From assembly GCF_036884655.1 (NCBI RefSeq), contig NC_088355.1, forward strand, positions 37,105,001-37,169,000: a DNA stretch of 64,000 bases, written 5' to 3'. The notes beneath the pieces were generated by a model. It was not told where the DNA came from. It worked only from the letters and a program-made list of their open reading frames with translations, and did not search any database. Both the position numbers and the translations under genes were made by a program. The DNA is from Musa acuminata AAA Group (lineage: Eukaryota; Streptophyta; Magnoliopsida; Zingiberales; Musaceae). Shown one piece after another: positions 57,042 to 64,000 of this stretch (within the stretch, counting starts at the first letter, position 1; the number at the start of each line of letters is the position of its first letter).

Positions 57042-57643
57042 AATGGAATCATTTTTATTTAAAGTACATAACAATATAACTAACACACTCTTTTAAGATA
57101 AGTTATACAACGAATATAGATAAATAAAATAAAATAAAAAGATTTTTACTCAATAATGTTAGTGTCTAAAGTTAGTCGATACAAGAGATTAATAACTAGA
57201 TAATCGAGTATCATGCGACTAGATTAATGTGTGAAGGAGTCAAACACGAAAGAAGATGTCAATGTGGAGATAAAACTTCAAAACAAAAATCACGAGCGAT
57301 CGATGTACTACTAAAGTACTCTTGAAGTACCTATAAGAGAGAACAGTATCAGATTTTTCTAACTCGATTCTTTTTTTGCATAAGACGGTATAAGTTTTGA
57401 AAGGATTTTGCAGAGATCAAATAAGTGACAAGAGAGAAAACAATGTGAAGATTTTTTATCCCTTTCTTACTCTCTCAATTATTCCATGGCTGGTGGGTAT
57501 TAGATGAACCGATATAACTAATAAAGATAAAAGAAAAATTAAGAGGGAAAGCATTTGATGAAAAGGGGCAAAACATAAAGATAGAATTGTGCTATAATAC
57601 AATTCATGTAAAAGGCATGTATTCGTGACATCAATAGCAAAAA

Positions 57644-57716
57644 TGCAATAAGCGTATATCAAACATACGACCTTTAGATCTTCAGTCTAATAATTTCCCA
57701 ACTAAGCTATCCAAGC
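57644..57716 (-). pseudogene. tRNA-Phe-like sequence 8 (type A)
   Basis: 73 nt, GAA kept, C56 is T, U28-A42 pair; the acceptor stem is broken (ccaagc end). Confidence 0.78.
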
Positions 57717-58026
57717 TAGATTATGCATTTTATTTAAAGTACATAACAATATTACTAATACTCTCTTTTGAGGTAGGTTATACAACTAATAAAGATAAAT
57801 ATAATAAAAAAAGTATTTTCCTGAATAATATTTCTGTAGAAAGTTTGTCGATACATGAGAATAATGACCTAATAATCGAGTATGATGTGACCAGATTAAT
57901 GTGTGAAGGAGTCAAACAAGAAGAAAGATGTCATGTATGAGAGAAGAGTATCACATTTTTCAAACTCAGTAATTTTGTTGCATAAGACGATATAAGGGCA
58001 TGTATTTGTGACATCGATACAAAAAA

Positions 58027-58099
58027 TGCGATGAGTTTGGATCAAACACACGACATTCAGATCTTCAATCTACCGCTCTCCCAACTGAGCTGTCCCCGC
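58027..58099 (-). pseudogene. tRNA-Phe-like sequence 9 (type B)
   Basis: 73 nt, GAA kept, C56 is T, with changes in the T stem, anticodon loop position 32 and D arm. Confidence 0.78.
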
Positions 58100-58697
58100 A
58101 AGGGAATCATATTTATTTAAAATACAGAACAATATAACTAACACACTCTTTTAAATAAGTTATACAAAGAATATAGATAAATAAAATAAAAAAAGATTTT
58201 TACTCAATAATGTTAGTGTCTAAAGTTAGTCGATACAAGAGATTAATGACTTGATAATCGAGTATCATGCGACTAGATTAATGTGTGACGGAGTCAAACA
58301 CGAAAGAAGATGTCAATGTGGAGATAAAACTTCGAAACGAAAATCAAGAGCGATCGATGTACTACTAAGGTACTCTTGAAGTACCTATAAGAGAGAATAG
58401 TATTAGATTTTTCTAACTCGATTCTTTTGTTGCATAAGACAGTATAAGTTTTGAAATGATTTTGCAGAGATCAAATAAGTGACAAGACAGAAAACAATGT
58501 AAAGATTTTTGATCCCTTTCTTACTCTCTCAATTATTCCATGGCTGGTGGGTATTAGATGAACCGATATAACTAATAAAGATAAAAGAAAAATTAAGAGG
58601 GAAAGCATTTTATGAAAAGGGGCAAAACATAAAGATAGAATTGTGCTATAATACAATTCATGTAAAAGGCATGTATTCGTGACATCAATAGCAAAAA

Positions 58698-58770
58698 TGC
58701 AATAATCGTACATCAAACACACGACCTTTAGATCTTCAGTCTAATAATTTCCGAACTAAGCTATCCAAGC
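58698..58770 (-). pseudogene. tRNA-Phe-like sequence 10 (type A)
   Basis: 73 nt, GAA kept, C56 is T, U28-A42 pair, acceptor stem broken. Confidence 0.78.
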
Positions 58771-59061
58771 TAGATTATGCATTTTATTTATAGTACATAA
58801 CAATATTACTAATACTCTCTTTTGAGGTAGGTTATACAACTAATAAAGATAAATATAATAAAAAAAGATTATCCTGAATAATATTTCTTTAGAAAGTTTG
58901 TCGATACATGAGATTAATGACCTGATAATCGAGTATGATGTGACCAGATTAATGTGTGAAGGAGTCAAAAAAGAAGAAAGATGTCATGTACGAGAGAAGA
59001 GTATCACATTTTTCAAACTTAGTGCTTTTGTTGCATTTATTTGTGACATCGATAGCAAAAA

Positions 59062-59134
59062 TGTGATGAGTTTGAATCGAACACGCGACATTCAGATCTT
59101 CAGTCTACTGCTCTCTCAACTGAGCTATCCCGGC
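59062..59134 (-). pseudogene. tRNA-Phe-like sequence 11 (type B)
   Basis: 73 nt, GAA and C56 kept, but T-stem and acceptor mismatches (tgtgatg start, cccggc end). Confidence 0.78.
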
Positions 59135-59374
59135 AAGGAAATCATATTTATTTAAAATACAGAACAATATAACTAATACACTCTTTTAAGATAAGTTATA
59201 CAACGAATATAGATAAATAAAATAAAAAAAGATTTTTACTCAATAATGTTAGTATCATGAGACTAGATTAATGTGTGAAGGAGTCAAATAAGAAGAAAAT
59301 TGAAAATCACGAGCCATCGATGTACGAGAGAACAGTATCACATTTCATAAGACAGTATAAGGGCAGAGGAAAAA

Positions 59375-59445
59375 TGCGGTGAGCGTGGATCGTACACGAC
59401 TTGCAGATCTTCAATCTGACGCTCTCCCAATTGAGCTATCCCCAC
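59375..59445 (-). pseudogene. tRNA-Phe-like sequence 12 (type B)
   Basis: 71 nt: two bases are missing from the T stem, and T55 is changed. The acceptor 3' strand is intact. It follows the previous type-B copy by only 313 bp, breaking the A/B alternation. Confidence 0.78.
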
Positions 59446-60046
59446 AAGGGAATCATTTTTATTTAAAGTACAAAACAATATAACTAATACACTCTTTTAA
59501 GATAAGTTATACAACGAATATAGATAAATAAAATAAAAAAAAATATTTTTACTCAATAATGATAGTGTCTAAAGTCAGTCGATACAAGAGATTAATAACT
59601 TGATAATCGAGTATCATGCGACTAGATTAATGTATGTAGGAGTCAGACACGAAAGAAGATGTCAATGTGGAGATAAAACTTCAAAACGAAAATCACGAGC
59701 GATCGATGTACCTCTAAGGTACTCTTGAAGTACCTATAAGAGAGAACAGTATCAGATTTTTCTAACTCGATTTTTTTTTTGCATAAGACGGAATAAGTTT
59801 TGAAATGATTTTGCAGAGATCAAATAAGTGACAAGAGAGAAAACAATGTGAAGATTTTTGATCCCTTTCTTACTCTCTCAATTATTCCATGGCTGGTGTG
59901 TATTAGATGAACCGATATAACTAATAAAGATAAAAGAAAAATTAAGAGGGAAAGCCTTTGATGAAAAGGGGCAAAACATTAAGATAGAATTGTGCTATAA
60001 TACAATTCATGTAAAAGGCATTTATTCGTGACATCAATAGCAAAAA

Positions 60047-60119
60047 TGCAATAAGCGTAGATCAAACACACGACCTTTAGATCGTCAGTCTTGTAATTTC
60101 CCAACAAAGCTATGCAAGC
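60047..60119 (-). pseudogene. tRNA-Phe-like sequence 13 (type A), anticodon GAC
   Basis: 73 nt. A36 became C, so the anticodon reads GAC (a Val anticodon). C56 is T. The anticodon stem and acceptor are broken, so this is decay rather than a new specificity. Confidence 0.78.
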
Positions 60120-60537
60120 TTGATTATCCATTTTATTTAAAGTACATAACAATATTACTAATACTCTCTTTTGAGGTAGTTTATACAACTAATAAAGATA
60201 AATATAATAAATAAAAGATTTTCCTGAATAATATTTTTGTCGAAAGTTAGTCAATACATGAGATTAATGACCTGATAATCGAGTATGATGCGACCTGATT
60301 AATGTGTGAAAGAGTCAAACAACAAAAAGATGTCAATGTGGAAATAAAACATCGAAATGAAAATTACGAGCGATCGATTTGCTACTAAGGTACTCCTGAA
60401 TTATATATAAGAGAGAACGGTATCACATTTTTCAAACTCAGTTCTTTTGTTGCATAAGACGGTATCAGTTTTGAAATGATTTTTCCTATAATACATTTCA
60501 CGTAAAGGGCATGTATTTGTGACATCGATAGCAAAAA

Positions 60538-60610
60538 TGCGGTGAGCTTGGATCAAACATGCGACCTTCCGATCTTCAGTCTGACGCTCTCCCAAGTGAG
60601 CTATCCCAGC
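60538..60610 (-). pseudogene. tRNA-Phe-like sequence 14 (type B)
   Basis: 73 nt with about six changes; GAA kept, C56 is T. The acceptor is nearly complete. Confidence 0.75.
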
Positions 60611-61197
60611 AAAAAAATTATTTTTATTTAAAGTATAGAAAAATATAACTAATACACTCTTTTAAGATAAGTTATACAACGAATATAGATAAATAAAATA
60701 AAATAAAATTTACTCAAATAATGTTAGTGTCTAATGTAAGTCGATACAAGAGATTAATGACTTGATAATCGAGTATCATGCGACTAGATTAATGTGTGAA
60801 GGAGTCAAACACGAAAGAAGATGTCAATGTGGAGATAAAACTTCGAAATGAAAACAAGAGCGATCGATGTACTACTAAGGTACTCTTGAAGTACCTATAA
60901 GAGAGAATAGTATCAGATTTTTCTAACTCGATTCTTTTGTTGCATAAGATGGTATAAGTTTTGAAATGATTTTGCAGAGATCAAATGAGTGACAAGAGAG
61001 AAAACAATGTGAAGATTTTATTTGTGTCGAAAGTTAGTCGATAGATGAGATTAATGACCTAATAATCGAGTATGATTCGACTAGATTAATGTGTGATGGA
61101 GTCAAACAAGAAGAGAAGAGTATCACATTTTTCAAACTCATTTCTTTTGTTGGATAAGACGGTATAAGGGCATCTATTTGGACATCGATAGCTAAAA

Positions 61198-61270
61198 TGC
61201 GGTGAGCGTGGATCCAACACGCGACCTTTAGATCTTTAGTCTAACGCTCTCCCAACTGAGCTATCCCCGC
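61198..61270 (-). pseudogene. tRNA-Phe-like sequence 15 (type B), anticodon AAA
   Basis: 73 nt with only four changes: C56 to G, G42 to A, G34 to A and C28 to T. The 28 and 42 changes are complementary (U28-A42). The acceptor, D and T stems are otherwise perfect. AAA would also read Phe codons, but loss of C56 argues against transcription. Confidence 0.65.
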
Positions 61271-61869
61271 AAAGTAAATAATATTATTTAAAATATAGAA
61301 CAATATAAATAATGCATTCTTTTAAGATAAGTTATACAACGAATATAGATAAATAAAATAAAAAAATATTTTTACTCAATAATGTTAGAGTCTAAAGTTA
61401 GTCGATACAAGAGATTAAGGACTTGATAATCGAGTATCATGCGACTAGATTAATGTGTGAAGGATTCAAAAACGAAAGAAGATGTCAATGTGGAGATAAA
61501 ACTTCAAAACGAAAATCACAAGTGATCGATGTACTACTAAGGTACTCTTGAAGTACCTATAAGAGAGAACAGTATCAGATTTTTCTAACTCGATTCTTTT
61601 TTTCAATAAGACAGTATAAGTTTTGAAATGATTTTGCAGATATCAAATAAGTGACAAGAGAGAAAACAATGTGAAGATTTTTTATCCCTTTCTTACTCAC
61701 TCAATTATTCCATGGCTGGTGGGTATTAGATGAACCAATATAACTAATAAAGATAAAAGAAAATTTAAGAAGGAAAGCCTTTAATGAAAAGGGGAAACAC
61801 ATAAAGATAGAATTGTGCTATAATACAATTCATGTAAAAGGCATGTATTCGTGACATCAATAGCAAAAA

Positions 61870-61942
61870 TGTAATAAGCGTAGATCAAACACACGACCTT
61901 TAGATTTTCAGTCTGATAATTTCCCAACTAAGCTATCCAAGC
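61870..61942 (-). pseudogene. tRNA-Phe-like sequence 16 (type A)
   Basis: 73 nt, GAA kept, G37 is A, C56 is T, C28-A42 mismatch. Confidence 0.78.
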
Positions 61943-62173
61943 TAGATTATCCATTTTATTTAAAGTACATAACAATATTACTAATACACTCTTTTGAGGT
62001 AGGTTATACAACTAATAAAGATAAATATGGTAAAAAAAAGATTTTCTTGAATAATATTGGTGTCGAAAGTTATTCGATACATGATATTAATGACCTGATA
62101 TCGAGCATGATGCGACAAGATTAATGTGAAGATCGATGTACGAATGAACAGTATCAGATTTTTCAAACTAAAA

Positions 62174-62244
62174 TGCGATGAGCGTGGATCGAACACGACC
62201 TTCAGATCTTCAGTCTAACGCTCTCCCAACTGAGCTATCCCCAC
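62174..62244 (-). pseudogene. tRNA-Phe-like sequence 17 (type B)
   Basis: 71 nt: two bases are deleted in the T stem (cacgacc for cacgcgacc); otherwise close to the intact gene with GAA, C56 and a U28-G42 wobble. Confidence 0.75.
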
Positions 62245-62845
62245 AAGGGAATCATTTTAATTTAAAGTACAGAACAATATAACTAATACACTCTTTTAAG
62301 ATAAGCTATACAACAAATATAGATAAATAAAATAAAAAAAAAGATTTTTACTCAATAATGATAGTGTCTAAAGTTAGTCGATACAAGAGATTAATGACTT
62401 GATAATCGAGTATCATACGACTAGATTAATGTGTGAAGGAGTCAGACACGAAAGAAGATGTCAATGTGGAGATAAAACTTCAAAACATAAATCACGAGCG
62501 ATCGATGTACTTCTAAGGTACTCTTGAAGTACCTATAAGAGAGAACAGTTTCAGATTTTTCTAACTCGATTCTTTTTTTGCATAAGACGGTATAAGTTTT
62601 GAAATGATTTTGCAGAGATCAAATAAGTGACAAGAGAGAAAACAATGTGAAGATTTTTGATCCCTTTCTTACTCTCTCAATTATTCCATGGCTGGTGGGT
62701 ATTAGATAAACCAATATAACTAATAAAGATAAATGAAAAATACAGAGGTAAAGCCTTTGATGAAAAGGGGCAACACATAAAGATAGAATTGTGCTATAAT
62801 ACAATTCATGTAAAACGCATGTATTCGTGACATCAATAGCAAAAA

Positions 62846-62918
62846 TGCAATAAGCATAGATCAAACACACGACCTTTAGATATTCAGTCTGATAATTTCC
62901 CAACTATGCTATCCAAGC
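62846..62918 (-). pseudogene. tRNA-Phe-like sequence 18 (type A)
   Basis: 73 nt, GAA kept, G37 is T, C56 is T, C28-A42 mismatch. Confidence 0.78.
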
Positions 62919-63148
62919 TAGATTATCCATTTTATTTCAAGTACATAACAATATTACTAATACTCTCTTTTGAGGTAGGTTATACAACTAATAAAGATAA
63001 ATATAATATAAAAAAAATTTCTGAATAATATTTGTGTCGAAAGTTAGTCGATACATGAGATTAATGATATGATAATTGAGTATGATGCGACCAGATTAAT
63101 GTGAAGATCGATATATGAGAGAACAGTATCATATTTTTCAAACTAAAA

Positions 63149-63173
63149 TGTAGTGAGCGTGGATCGAACACAT

Positions 63174-63215
<42 letters not shown>

Positions 63216-63221
63216 ACCCGA
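63149..63221 (-). pseudogene. tRNA-Phe-like sequence 19 (type B)
   Basis: 73 nt, GAA and C56 kept, C28-G42 kept; acceptor stem and T-stem changes (tgtag start, tacccga end). Confidence 0.75.
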
Positions 63222-63822
63222 AAGGGAATAATTTTTAATTAAAGTACAGAACAATATAACTATACACTCTTTTAAGATAAGTTATACAACAAATATAGAT
63301 AAAAAAATAAAAAAAAAATATTTTTACTCAATAATGATAGTGTCTAAAGTCAGACGATACAAGAGATTAATAACTTGATAATCGGGCATCATGCGACTAG
63401 ATTAATGTATGTAGGAGTCAGACACGAAAGAAGATGTCAATGTGGAGATAAAACTTCAAAACGAAAATCACGAGCGATCGATGTACCTCTAAGGTACTCT
63501 TGAAGTACCTATAAGAGAGAACAGTAAAGATTTTTCTAACTCAATTCTTTTTTTGCATAAGACGGAATAAGTTTTGAAATGATTTTGCAGAGATCAAATA
63601 AGTGACAAGAGAGAAAACAATGTGAAGATTTTTTATCCCTTTCTTACTCTCTCTCAATTATTCCATGGCTGGTGGGTATTAGATGAACCGATATAACTAA
63701 TAAAGATAAATGAAAAATTCAGAGGTAAAGCCTTTGGTGAAAAGGGGCAACACATAAAGATAGAATTGTGCTATAATACAATTCATGTAAAAGGCATGTA
63801 TTCGTGACATCAATGGCAAAAA

Positions 63823-63895
63823 TGCAATAAGCGTAGATCAAACACACGACATTTAGATTTTCAATCTGATAATTTCCCAACTATGCTATCCAAGC
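63823..63895 (-). pseudogene. tRNA-Phe-like sequence 20 (type A)
   Basis: 73 nt, GAA kept, G37 is A, C56 is T. Last copy before the window ends; the next monomer has already begun. Confidence 0.78.
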
Positions 63896-64000
63896 TAGAT
63901 TATCCATTTTATTTCAAGTACATAACAATATCACTAATACTCTCTTTTGAGGTAGGTTATACAACTAATAAAGATAAATATAATAAAAAAAGATTTTCTT

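Larger units (their letters stand above)
52722..64000 (-). repeat. Tandem array of tRNA-Phe/CNL-promoter monomers
   Basis: About 11.3 kb of tandem monomers, continuing past the window. Each full monomer (about 660-720 bp) holds gataagttatacaacgaata, ctcaataatgttagtgtcta, gattaatgacttgataatcg, gagcgatcgatgtactacta, ggtactcttgaagtacctat, tcaattattccatggctggt and gaattgtgctataata, then a minus-strand tRNA-Phe-like sequence. Shorter monomers (about 300-490 bp) have internal deletions. The segment beside each tRNA 5' end is, on the minus strand, the CNL promoter from attcgttatgt to the TATA. From about 56.6 kb long and short monomers mostly alternate, giving a ~976-1054 bp higher-order unit. No protein gene is seen. 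Confidence 0.85.

Noticed and set aside
60047..60119. A new tRNA-Val(GAC) gene
   Set aside because: The single anticodon change lies in a copy with broken acceptor and anticodon stems and no C56, so it is a pseudogene.
53325..63895. Regularly spaced repeats resembling a CRISPR array
   Set aside because: The organism is a plant, the repeats are tRNA-Phe sequences, and the intervening DNA is itself repeated rather than unique.

Overview
This is nuclear plant DNA: AT-rich intergenic sequence, intron-containing CC-NB-ARC-LRR (CNL) resistance genes, plant-type LTR retrotransposons primed by initiator tRNA-Met, a C2H2 zinc-finger repressor with an EAR motif, and eukaryotic tRNA-Phe(GAA) genes with no encoded CCA. 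The style of the CNLs and LTR families suggests a monocot, perhaps Musaceae (banana/Ensete). That is an impression from memory, not a database result.

Left third (1-26.7 kb, mostly + strand): an intact tRNA-Phe opens the window. Then come several copies of one CNL promoter, three of them driving only a stump of the coiled-coil exon (1.0, 6.6 and 10.9 kb). A solo LTR with a perfect 5-bp target-site duplication (TSD) lies at 8.2-9.5 kb. One apparently intact two-exon CNL (11729-15365) is followed by a frameshifted paralogue (17.8-21.6 kb) and a deletion-fused CC/LRR remnant (22.1-23.2 kb). A tandem duplication (23.3-26.7 kb) carries one intact and one broken tRNA-Phe.

Centre (26.7-40 kb): a large, decayed inverted duplication. 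The left arm reads CNL stump, spacer, zinc-finger promoter, zinc-finger pseudogene; it was split by a decayed Ty3/gypsy chromovirus (27573-33850). The right arm is the mirror image, with the intact zinc-finger gene (35990-37216, minus strand), its promoter, the spacer, hairpins and an antisense CNL stump.

Right third (40-64 kb): further copies of the spacer/CNL-stump block, interrupted by a young non-autonomous gag-only LTR element (42473-51938, TSD AAAGT, nearly identical 2.35-2.40 kb LTRs). From about 52.7 kb to the end runs a tandem array of roughly 300-720 bp monomers. Each monomer carries a CNL-promoter-derived segment and a minus-strand tRNA-Phe-like sequence. I count 20 of these, and the array continues past the window edge.

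The most unusual content is this tRNA-Phe/CNL-promoter satellite: it has higher-order periodicity, a common loss of the B-box C56, and paired changes at stem position 28-42. All comparisons were made by eye; no alignment or search was run.
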